From positions 62,001 through 126,000 of the forward strand of contig JAHJSA010000050.1 in assembly GCA_018830645.1 (NCBI GenBank): a DNA stretch of 64,000 nucleotides. Direction: 5' to 3'. The notes under the pieces are model-generated. The model searched no databases, was not told the origin of the DNA, and saw only the letters and a program-made list of their open reading frames with translations. Source of the stretch: Actinomycetota bacterium. Its GTDB lineage: Bacteria; Actinomycetota; Thermoleophilia; RBG-16-64-13. Shown piece after piece: positions 52,169 through 59,764 of the stretch. A program made the position numbers and the translations under genes. Within the stretch, counting starts at the first letter, position 1; every line of letters starts with the position of its first letter.

Positions 52169-53493
52169 CTGTCGCCCTCCGGCGAACTCAACAGGTCCAT
52201 CGTACCAGCGAACCCAGGGAACGACACGTCGATGCACGCTACGTCGTCCACGTGCACACCCTCGCTCGAGGCAAGCCCCGCCGTGGCTCCCACCATCGCA
52301 AGTCGATGGTCCCCGTGCGCGCGGATCGCGCCGCCCGTCCACCCTTCAGGGCGGCCGACGATATCGAGGCCGTCGTCGTACTCGGTCACCCTCACTCCGA
52401 GGGCCCTCAGGACCTCGGCGACCGCCGCCAGGCGGTCGCTCTCCTTCACCCGCAGCTCGCCCGCTCCCCGAAGGCGAGAAGTGCCGCTCGCCTTGGCCGC
52501 GGCAAGGGCCCACACCGGCAGTTCGTCGATCAACAAGGGCACCTCCTCCGGGGTCACATCCGTGGCCGACAGCGCGCGATGCTCCGCGTGGACAGCACCC
52601 GTAGGCTCAGGAGCCAGAGAGTCGTAGGAACTGACCGATAGGTGCGCCCCCATACGCTCGAGCACGGCGAGCAACCCGGTCCTCGTAGGGTTCAGGCCCA
52701 CCTTCTCCACGGTGAGTGCTGAACCCGGGATGATGAGGGCGGCCACGATCAAAAACGCCGCCGAGCTGAAGTCGCCGGGCACCGTGATCTCGCTGAGACT
52801 GAGGGCCTCCAACGGCTCGACGGTGATCCGCACCGAGCCGCCGACCTCGGCGATCCGTTGGATCCGTGCGCCCCCTGAAAGGAGAAGTCGCTCAGTGTGA
52901 TCTCGAGAAACGCCCGGTTCCACCACCACGGTGACGCCCGACGCCCTCAGGCCCGCCAGGAGCAGACACGACTTCACCTGGGCGGAGGCCACAGGCAGGT
53001 GGTGCTCACAGGCATGGAGAGATCCGCCGATGATGCCCACCGGGGGCAAGGAGTTCCGCGCGCGACCCCACACCCGGGCCCCCATCGCCTCCAGCGGTCG
53101 CAGCACACGCGACATGGGCCGACGGCGGATGCTCTCGTCCCCCGTAAGTACGGTGAGGAACGGGGACGCGGCCACTAACCCGGGCAGCAGCCGCATCAAA
53201 GTGCCCGCGTTCCTAACATCGATCACATCCTCAGGCTCGCGCAGGCCTTCCCAACCGCCCCCATGCACCACCACACACCCCGATTCGGGGCTCTCGACGG
53301 AGACCCCGAGGGCACGCACCGCGTCCACGGTCGCCAGGGTGTCCGCCGACCGGAGGAAGCCGTTCACGACCACCGATCCCTCCGAGACCGCCCCGAAGAG
53401 GATGGAGCGATGCGAGATCGACTTGTCGCCGGGCACCTCGACGACTCCCCGGAGCCCCTCAGCAGCCGGTTGGAAGAAGCCATGGAAGCTCAT
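52165..53493 (-). CDS. aroA: 3-phosphoshikimate 1-carboxyvinyltransferase (EPSP synthase)
   Basis: 442 residues. VEVPGDKSISHRSILFGAVSEG, the RNAGTLMRLLPGLVAA loop, RRPMSRVLRPLEAMGARV, VPGDFSSAAFLIVAAL, ELRVKESDRLAAVAEVLRALG and DHRLAMVGATAGLAS are all present. It joins shikimate-3-phosphate and PEP. It overlaps tyrA upstream and cmk downstream. Confidence 0.96.
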   Translation of the reverse strand: MSFHGFFQPAAEGLRGVVEVPGDKSISHRSILFGAVSEGSVVVNGFLRSADTLATVDAVRALGVSVESPESGCVVVHGGGWEGLREPEDVIDVRNAGTLMRLLPGLVAASPFLTVLTGDESIRRRPMSRVLRPLEAMGARVWGRARNSLPPVGIIGGSLHACEHHLPVASAQVKSCLLLAGLRASGVTVVVEPGVSRDHTERLLLSGGARIQRIAEVGGSVRITVEPLEALSLSEITVPGDFSSAAFLIVAALIIPGSALTVEKVGLNPTRTGLLAVLERMGAHLSVSSYDSLAPEPTGAVHAEHRALSATDVTPEEVPLLIDELPVWALAAAKASGTSRLRGAGELRVKESDRLAAVAEVLRALGVRVTEYDDGLDIVGRPEGWTGGAIRAHGDHRLAMVGATAGLASSEGVHVDDVACIDVSFPGFAGTMDLLSSPEGDR

Positions 53494-54626
53494 CCTGCCG
53501 GCGTTCCCACAAAGGAGACGACGGCCGGATAGCCGAGCGCTTCAGCAAGCGAACACGCGGACGCGGCCTCCTCTTCCCCGTTCACGAACAGTACGAGGTC
53601 TCCGCCCACGGCCCGGCTGAAATGGTGCAGGGTCAGGTCCTCGATGTTGATGTTGGCGTTGCCGAGAGATGTCATCACCCGCGACAGCACGCCGGGTTCG
53701 TCGGGGATCCGCACGGTCACGCGGTACAGGGTATCGAGGACGATGTCCTCGTGTTGGAGTAGTTCTCGGCGATATGAGGCCGCCGTGTTGATGCCCCGAA
53801 GCACCGCCTCTTCGTCACCGTCGCGCAGGTTCTCGCAGAGCATCATGATGTCGGCGGCGACGCTCTTCAGTGACAGGATCAGGGCTTCTCGATTGTCGAA
53901 GAAAATGTCGCGCCACATCGGCGGGTTCGCGCCGGCTACGCGCGTGAGGTCCTTGAAGCTCGGGCCCACGGAGAACATCGCCCGGCGCCCGGACGCCTCG
54001 AATCCCCCCACTTCGGTCATGAGGACGTTCGCGAGCACGTGCGGCACGTGGCTCACCAGAGCCATGATCCGGTCGTGGGCATCGGCGCCCAAGGCGATGG
54101 GGCGGGCACCCAGTGAGGTCACGAAGGCATGTAACCCCTCGTGGAGCTCCGCCGGCGAATCGTCGGATGGGCACAGGAAGTAGATGGCTCGGTCGAACAG
54201 GTCGGCCCGTGCGAACCGCACGCCGCTGGTCTCGGCTCCGCAGATAGGATGCCCGGCGATGAAGCGGGCGCGGGCGGCGCTCGAGAGCCCCGAGACCAGC
54301 GCGCTCTTGGTGCTCCCGATGTCGGTGATCAGACGCGGTGGTGGTTGGGCGGCAGCCGCTTCCTCGACCAGGGCGGGGATACTGCGGACCGGCGTGCACA
54401 CCACCACGAGATCGGCTCCGGCGGCCGCCTCCGCGATCGAGCCGCAGCGCCGGGTGATCACTCCGGCCGCCAAAGCCTCGTCCAATGCGCGCGGATCGGC
54501 GTCGTACCCCCTCACTTCGGGGACGTCGGCCCTCCTCCGCGCCGCGAGGGCGAGGCTTCCGCCCATCATCCCAACGCCGAGCAGAGCGAGAGTCTGCACG
54601 GACAGGGTCTCGCTGGTAGGCGCCAA
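53490..54626 (-). CDS. tyrA: Prephenate dehydrogenase with C-terminal ACT domain
   Basis: 378 residues. The NAD-binding LALLGVGMMGGSLALAARRR is followed by VVCTPVRSIPALVEEA, DIGSTKSALVSGL and the catalytic-His region FIAGHPICGAETSG. A terminal ACT domain (VTVRIPDEPGVLSRVMTSLGNANINIEDLTLHH) probably binds tyrosine. Whether prephenate or arogenate is the substrate cannot be told. Flanked by aroF (3-base gap) and aroA. Confidence 0.94.
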   Translation of the reverse strand: MAPTSETLSVQTLALLGVGMMGGSLALAARRRADVPEVRGYDADPRALDEALAAGVITRRCGSIAEAAAGADLVVVCTPVRSIPALVEEAAAAQPPPRLITDIGSTKSALVSGLSSAARARFIAGHPICGAETSGVRFARADLFDRAIYFLCPSDDSPAELHEGLHAFVTSLGARPIALGADAHDRIMALVSHVPHVLANVLMTEVGGFEASGRRAMFSVGPSFKDLTRVAGANPPMWRDIFFDNREALILSLKSVAADIMMLCENLRDGDEEAVLRGINTAASYRRELLQHEDIVLDTLYRVTVRIPDEPGVLSRVMTSLGNANINIEDLTLHHFSRAVGGDLVLFVNGEEEAASACSLAEALGYPAVVSFVGTPAG

Positions 54627-54629
54627 CCT

Positions 54630-55676
54630 CTAGCCTACCGTCTTCCCGAACCACTGGACCAGTTCCGCGATACGCTTGGCGGTACACGCGAACTCGCGTA
54701 GATTGAGCGACTGCCCGCCGTCGCACAGTGCCGCCTCCGGGGCGGGATGCGCTTCGATCATGAGACCGTCGGCGCCGGCGGCGATCGCCGCCAAGGAGAG
54801 CGGCTCGATAAGATCCACCTTCCCCGTGGCATGGCTGGGGTCGACGATCACAGGCAAGTGAGAACGCTGCTTGATGATGGGGACCGCGGAGAGGTCGAGG
54901 GTGTTGCGGGTGGCGGTCTCGAACGTCCTGATGCCTCTCTCACAGAGGATCACGCGGTTGTTGCCCTCTTTGACGATGTACTCGGCTGCCATGAGCAGTT
55001 CGTCCACCGTGGCCGAGAGGCCACGCTTGAGCAGCACAGGCTTCTCCACCTGACCAACCGCCGAAAGGAGATAGAAGTTCTGCATGTTCCGGGCGCCTAT
55101 CTGGATGACGTCGGCATACTCGGCCACGGCATCGAGATGCCTGGGATCCATGAGCTCGGTGACCACGGGGAGGCCTGTGCGTTCGCGCGCCTCCGCGAGG
55201 ATCTCGAGCGCTTCCACTCCCAGGCCCTGGAAGGCATAGGGCGACGTTCGCGGCTTGTACGCCCCGCCCCGCAGCATCGAGGCACCGGCCTCCTTCATGG
55301 AATCGGCCGCCGAAAGGAGTTGCTCTCGGCTCTCAACGGAACACGGCCCGGCGATCAGGGCCACGTGGCTACCGCCGATCTTGGTGCCTCCCACCTCGAT
55401 GACGGTATCGCTGGTGCGGAACTCGCGACTCACGAGCTTGTACGGGCGCAGGATCGGCAGGATCTTCTCGACCCCGGGGTACGCTTCCATAGGGATGCCG
55501 GCGATGACTTCGCGGTCCCCCATGACGCCGATCACCGTGACCGTGTCTCCAGTGGAGACGTGGCCCCGCGCTCCGGCTTCCGCCAGCCGTTCGAGCACGT
55601 GATCCACCTCCACCGGCGTCGTGCCCTCCCGCATGACGATCATGGTCTCGATGCTGCCGCCTTCAAAGAGGCTCAT
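54630..55676 (-). CDS. aroF: 3-deoxy-7-phosphoheptulonate synthase (type I-beta)
   Basis: 348 residues. An N-terminal ferredoxin-like regulatory domain of about 70 residues ([25 protein letters not shown]) precedes the TIM barrel, as in the Thermotoga-type enzyme. The metal ligands are in [26 protein letters not shown] and [19 protein letters not shown]. First step of the shikimate pathway; the N-terminal domain suggests feedback by Tyr or Phe. Start overlaps the hisC stop. Confidence 0.95.
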   Translation of the reverse strand: MSLFEGGSIETMIVMREGTTPVEVDHVLERLAEAGARGHVSTGDTVTVIGVMGDREVIAGIPMEAYPGVEKILPILRPYKLVSREFRTSDTVIEVGGTKIGGSHVALIAGPCSVESREQLLSAADSMKEAGASMLRGGAYKPRTSPYAFQGLGVEALEILAEARERTGLPVVTELMDPRHLDAVAEYADVIQIGARNMQNFYLLSAVGQVEKPVLLKRGLSATVDELLMAAEYIVKEGNNRVILCERGIRTFETATRNTLDLSAVPIIKQRSHLPVIVDPSHATGKVDLIEPLSLAAIAAGADGLMIEAHPAPEAALCDGGQSLNLREFACTAKRIAELVQWFGKTVG

Positions 55677-56785
55677 GTGGGTCCCTCCTCACCTGCAAGG
55701 TCGCTGAGCGCGCCCAGGAATAGGTCATTCTCCTCGCTCGTACCAACTGTCGCTCGAACCCAACCGGGGTAACCGATCCCCCATCCGGATCGCACCAGCA
55801 CACCTCGCTCGAGCAGCGCGTTCGGCACCTCGGCGGCAGCTGAGGGGAGCCCTTCTACCCCCACGAGCATGAAATTGGCCTCGGAAGGCACCCACGGCCG
55901 GCCGAGCGCTGTGAGCAGCTCGCCGATGCGAACCCGCTCCCCGGCCACGTGATCTCGCCGCTCCGCGACCCGCTCGGGGTGGCGCAGTGCCTCCAGCGCC
56001 GCCACCTGCGCAAGGGTCGACACATTGTACGGCTGCCGCACCTTGTCGATGGCGTCGATGACACTCGGATGCGCGACGCCGTAGCCGATGCGAAGGCCGG
56101 CCAGTCCGTAGATCTTGGAGAACGTCCTCAGGATCACGAGGTTCTCGTAGTCCCGCAGCCACGGCACGGTGTCCTCGAGATCGGGGCGGCTCACGTACTC
56201 CGTATATGCCTCGTCGAATACCACCAGTGTCTCCGGCGGGACGGTCTCCATCAGGTCACGCAGCGCTGCCGCGCCCACGCAGGTGCCACTGGGGTTGTTC
56301 GGTTCGCACACGATGAGCAGGCGCGTGTCCTCGCGCACCGCCCGCTTCATGGCATCCAGGTCGTGCCGGTGGTCGCGGAGCGGGACGGCATCGAACTCGG
56401 CCTGCCGAGCCAAGGCGATAGTCTCGTACACGACGAAGGAGGGATCGGCGTACACCATGTGTACCCCTGGGCCCAGCACCGCTTCGCCAAGCAGCATGAG
56501 GAGGTCGCACGAACCGTTCCCGAACATCATGGCCCCGGACTCGACGCCCAGCCTGTCCGAGAGAGAAGCCCTCAGCTCTTCACAGCCCCCCGACGGGTAC
56601 CGGTTGAGCCCGGTCAAAGACGCCGTCAACGCCTCGATCACCTCAGGGAAGGGCCCATCGGCGCACTCGTTCGCTCCGAGCTCGACTACTCGATCAAGCC
56701 CGTATCGGCCACGGATCTCGGCCATCGGTGGACCGGCCTTGTACGGCACCAGCCCCTCCAGAGCCTTGTTGAACTTCGCGGTCAA
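55673..56785 (-). CDS. hisC: Histidinol-phosphate/aromatic aminotransferase
   Basis: 370 residues, TTG overlapping the rluB stop. Class I aminotransferase motifs: [63 protein letters not shown], and the PLP lysine in [17 protein letters not shown]. The sequence is HisC-like, but the position between rluB and aroF-tyrA suggests it serves, or also serves, phenylalanine and tyrosine synthesis. No other his biosynthesis gene lies in the window. Confidence 0.92.
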   Translation of the reverse strand: MTAKFNKALEGLVPYKAGPPMAEIRGRYGLDRVVELGANECADGPFPEVIEALTASLTGLNRYPSGGCEELRASLSDRLGVESGAMMFGNGSCDLLMLLGEAVLGPGVHMVYADPSFVVYETIALARQAEFDAVPLRDHRHDLDAMKRAVREDTRLLIVCEPNNPSGTCVGAAALRDLMETVPPETLVVFDEAYTEYVSRPDLEDTVPWLRDYENLVILRTFSKIYGLAGLRIGYGVAHPSVIDAIDKVRQPYNVSTLAQVAALEALRHPERVAERRDHVAGERVRIGELLTALGRPWVPSEANFMLVGVEGLPSAAAEVPNALLERGVLVRSGWGIGYPGWVRATVGTSEENDLFLGALSDLAGEEGPT

Positions 56786-57525
56786 GCCTCGTTCCCTTTC
56801 GCATGCGGATCGTCGTCCCCGTAGACGGCCCGCTTCAGATTCTCTATCTCAGGCCCTCGAAGGCGTCGCACCGCGCCCACGAACATCCCGTCGTCGGTGA
56901 GTGGTCCAAAGCGCCCGCGATGGAGGCTGACCACAGAGTGCCCCACGGCCTCCAACATACGCCGTACCTGCCGATTGCGGCCCTCGTGCAGTGTCAAGCG
57001 TAGGACGCTGTTCCGTCCGACGGAGACGAGATGGACGTCGGCCGGCGCGGTGACGCCATCCTCCAATTCGACCCCCTCTGACAAGCGCCGAGCCGTTGCC
57101 TCGGTCACCCGGCCCCGAGCGATGACCTCGTACTCCTTCTCGACTCCGTACGACGGGTGCAGAAGACGATGAGCAAGAGCGCCGTCGTTGGTGATCAGGA
57201 GCAGACCCGTGGTCGCCGCGTCCAGGCGTCCGACCGGAAACACCCGTGTTTCCGTAGGCACGCAGTCTACCACCGTTCGCCGGCCTTGGGGGTCGTCGGC
57301 CGTCGACACCACACCGGCCGGCTTGTTGAGGAGCCAGTACTCGATCCCCTCACTCACGATCTCGCGCTCGTCGACGGTGACCGTCTGGGTGATCAGGTCG
57401 ACAGACATGCCCAGCGTGGCCGGCACTCCGTCCACCGCCACGCGCCCTGCGCGGATCAGCTCCTCACACGACCTTCGCGAGCCGAAGCCGGCAGAAGCCA
57501 GTGCCCGCTGCAGACGCTCGCTCAT
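56782..57525 (-). CDS. rluB: 23S rRNA pseudouridine synthase, RluB/RsuA family
   Basis: 247 residues. S4 RNA-binding domain (ERLQRALASAGFGSRRSCEELIRAGRVAVDG) followed by the synthase domain: YWLLNKPAGVVSTADDP, catalytic Asp in PVGRLDAATTGLLLIT, YEVIARGRV and LHEGRNRQVRRMLEAVGHSVVSLHR. It probably makes Psi2605 in 23S rRNA. rluB after scpAB is a widespread order. Confidence 0.94.
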   Translation of the reverse strand: MSERLQRALASAGFGSRRSCEELIRAGRVAVDGVPATLGMSVDLITQTVTVDEREIVSEGIEYWLLNKPAGVVSTADDPQGRRTVVDCVPTETRVFPVGRLDAATTGLLLITNDGALAHRLLHPSYGVEKEYEVIARGRVTEATARRLSEGVELEDGVTAPADVHLVSVGRNSVLRLTLHEGRNRQVRRMLEAVGHSVVSLHRGRFGPLTDDGMFVGAVRRLRGPEIENLKRAVYGDDDPHAKGNEA

Positions 57526-58202
57526 TCAGGCGAGACCGCGACGCCCAGCCGCCTCCTGAGTTCCTCCCTCTGTTCCTCGCCCACTTCGAACTGCGAAAGA
57601 GGGGGCAACCGGTCGAGTCCGGGAAGATCAAAGGCGATCAGGAATCGCTCCGTGGTGCCATACAGGACTGCCGCGCCCGGCCCTTCACGGCGCCCCACTT
57701 CCTGCACCATCTCCCGGTCGAGCAGGGTGTGAAGCGCCGAGTCGGAATTCACCCCCCGGATCTCGGCGATCTCGGGGCGCGATACCGGCTGAAGGTAGGT
57801 GACGATAGCCAACGTCTCCAGCGCGGCGGGAGACAAGCGGGGATCCTCGGTTACGTCGAAGAGGCGGGAGAGCGCGGGCTCGGCGGCTGCGTTCGTTCGA
57901 AAGAGCCAGCCGCCCGCCACGCAGGCCAACTCGAATCCGCGGGGGCCGCCCACGGGGTACTCCAGCCGCAGCGCCTCAAGACACTCTGCGATCGAGTCTG
58001 CCGAAACCGGCTCGGCGTACGACACGGCCTCCGCGAGCCTCTCCGTCGCCAGCGGGCGCCCCGAGGCGAAGAGCACCGCCTCGACATCGCGGCGAAGGCG
58101 AAGCCGGTCGTCCAACAGTGGCGGCGCCGACTGTGGTGACGCCACTGGGTGCGACCCAACAGCGGGCGGGGTGCCGGCAGGTCCAGATTCGCGGTCGATC
58201 AT
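57522..58202 (-). CDS. scpB: Segregation and condensation protein ScpB
   Basis: 226 residues from the ATG with AGGAAGG upstream. A Pro/Ser-rich N-terminal 35 residues precede two winged-helix domains (DVEAVLFASGRPLATERLAEAV, LSPAALETLAIVTYLQPVSRPEIAEIRGVNSDSALHTLLDREMVQEVGRREGPGAAVLYGTTERFLIAFDL). It bridges ScpA in the SMC condensin complex. Ten bases after scpA. Confidence 0.95.
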   Translation of the reverse strand: MIDRESGPAGTPPAVGSHPVASPQSAPPLLDDRLRLRRDVEAVLFASGRPLATERLAEAVSYAEPVSADSIAECLEALRLEYPVGGPRGFELACVAGGWLFRTNAAAEPALSRLFDVTEDPRLSPAALETLAIVTYLQPVSRPEIAEIRGVNSDSALHTLLDREMVQEVGRREGPGAAVLYGTTERFLIAFDLPGLDRLPPLSQFEVGEEQREELRRRLGVAVSPE

Positions 58203-58212
58203 GGGCGCCTTC

Positions 58213-58947
58213 CTAGGCGATGCGGCGGGCACGCGCCGCCGCGACCGTGATATCGCCGAAATGGTTGCGCTGGACCACCCGCACGTCTCCTCGAGCCATG
58301 AGGCCAAGCAGGGCGAGCAGACTCACGGCCTGCACCATGGGTTCGTCCGCACCGAACTCCTCTTCGAAGGAGAACGCGCCGCGGCTCCGCAGCATCCGGC
58401 GGATGGCCGCGATCTGGCGGTTCAGGCCCACTCGAAGCACCGGCACGTGGCTCGTATCGGGCGGCCTCCGGGCTTCGAAGAGCCTCTCGAGCGCGATGGT
58501 CAGGGCTCCGGGTTGTTGACTCCCTGCGATGTCCGCGCGTGGAGCCAGCATGCGACGAGACTCGCGGCAGGGCCGACGGACGATCCTTCCGCGTTGAGCT
58601 TCCCGAATCTGGGCAAGCGCCGCCGCGGCCAACTTGAAACGACGGTAAGCGACCAGCCGAGCGAGCAGCAACTCGCGGGACATCTCGAGGTCCTGGTCCT
58701 CCTCCCCCATCCGCTCCTCGGGCAGCAGCACGCGGGATTTCAGCTCCAACAACGAGCTGATCAATACCAGGAACTCGGTGAGGCCCTCCCAGTCCGCCGA
58801 CCCTTCATCGGCCAGACCCTCCACGTAGGCGAGGATCACTTCCACGATGGGCACTTCGAAGATGTCCACTTCCTCACGTAGGATCAGAGTGAAGAGGAGA
58901 TCGAAGGGACCCTGATAGACCTCAAGATCGAGGTCGAGGAGCCTCAT
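58213..58947 (-). CDS. scpA: Segregation and condensation protein ScpA (kleisin)
   Basis: 244 residues from the ATG. N-terminal LEVYQGPFDLLFTLILREEVDIFEVPIVEVILAYVEGL and C-terminal SLLALLGLMARGDVRVVQRNHFGDITV are typical. The kleisin closes the SMC ring. A GTG at 58980 (adds 11 residues) is possible; neither has a strong ribosome site. First gene of the 13-gene operon. Confidence 0.94.
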   Translation of the reverse strand: MRLLDLDLEVYQGPFDLLFTLILREEVDIFEVPIVEVILAYVEGLADEGSADWEGLTEFLVLISSLLELKSRVLLPEERMGEEDQDLEMSRELLLARLVAYRRFKLAAAALAQIREAQRGRIVRRPCRESRRMLAPRADIAGSQQPGALTIALERLFEARRPPDTSHVPVLRVGLNRQIAAIRRMLRSRGAFSFEEEFGADEPMVQAVSLLALLGLMARGDVRVVQRNHFGDITVAAARARRIA

Positions 58948-59027
58948 GATCGGTGCCGGAAGCCGGCGCCCGCCGGGCACCCAGGGACCGACCGTGAGCA
59001 GGTGTAAGCGTTCATAGTCGGGATATC

Positions 59028-59056
59028 ATGATACGTGACGGGTGCCTCGAAGGCAA
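59028..59056 (-). promoter_or_regulatory. Predicted promoter of the scpA-gpsA operon
   Basis: On the minus strand: TTGCCT, 17 bases, TATCAT. The -10 lies in the perfect palindrome TATCATGATA (59024-59033), which may also be an operator. Transcription would begin near 59020. Confidence 0.5.
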
Positions 59057-59076
59057 AGGCGGATGCGGGCGGTGGC

Positions 59077-59727
59077 TCAGAAGTACGCGGGCAGGAGCAC
59101 CCGGCTGATAGCCTCGAACGCTCCTCCGAGGATCGTGCGGAACGGCCCCGGGAACACGAAGAAGATCGCCAAGATGATCAGGATGCCGTAGCGATCGAGA
59201 CCAGACCAGCGAGCGTACATGTCGCGAGACATGAAGCCGGCGATCACACGCGAGCCGTCGAGGGGCGGGATGGGCACCAGGTTGAAGATCCCCAGCACGA
59301 TGTTCACTTGATAGGCCAGGAAGAGAGCCTCGAACAACGTTGAGCCGCCACTCATCGCGGCAATAGTCGCCGAGGCCGGGGCGAGAGCGTTCAGCAGGGC
59401 GGCGAGCATGATGGCGATGATGAAGTTGGTCATCGGTCCGGCGAGCCCCACGATCATCATGCCACGCTGGTGATCCTTGAAGTACCACGGGTTCACCGGC
59501 ACCGGCTTCGCCCACCCGAAGATGAAGCTCCCCCCGATGTAGGTGATCACGAACATGAGCGTGCCGAGAGGATCGAGGTGCTTCAGCGGGTTGGCAGTGA
59601 GCCGTCCATGCTCCTTCGCGGTAGGGTCGCCCAGACGGTTGGCCACCGCGCCGTGAGCGAGTTCGTGGGCGGCCATCGAGATGAGCAAGATCGGGAGGAG
59701 GAACGCAAGACCAATGATCTCAGACAT
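59077..59727 (-). CDS. Site-2 protease-type membrane metallopeptidase (M50B)
   Basis: 216 residues from the ATG with GGAAG 7-8 bases upstream; a GTG 9 bases earlier is less well placed. Zinc motif MAAHELAHGAVA in the first helix and NLVPIPPLDGSRV in the later one; several hydrophobic helices. This is the short YwhC/Rip-like group with no PDZ domain. Such proteases cleave membrane proteins within the bilayer; the substrate is unknown. It lies between the DHH-CBS fusion and scpA, a common neighbourhood for this family. Confidence 0.9.
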   Translation of the reverse strand: MSEIIGLAFLLPILLISMAAHELAHGAVANRLGDPTAKEHGRLTANPLKHLDPLGTLMFVITYIGGSFIFGWAKPVPVNPWYFKDHQRGMMIVGLAGPMTNFIIAIMLAALLNALAPASATIAAMSGGSTLFEALFLAYQVNIVLGIFNLVPIPPLDGSRVIAGFMSRDMYARWSGLDRYGILIILAIFFVFPGPFRTILGGAFEAISRVLLPAYF

Positions 59728-59764
59728 CAGGCGCACTTCCGGTGACGCGGTCGCGGGCTGAGGT

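Noticed and set aside
53815-54726. 303-residue minus-strand ORF in another frame of tyrA
   Set aside because: Arg/Gly-rich translation with no motif; tyrA's NAD-binding and ACT motifs lie in the other frame.
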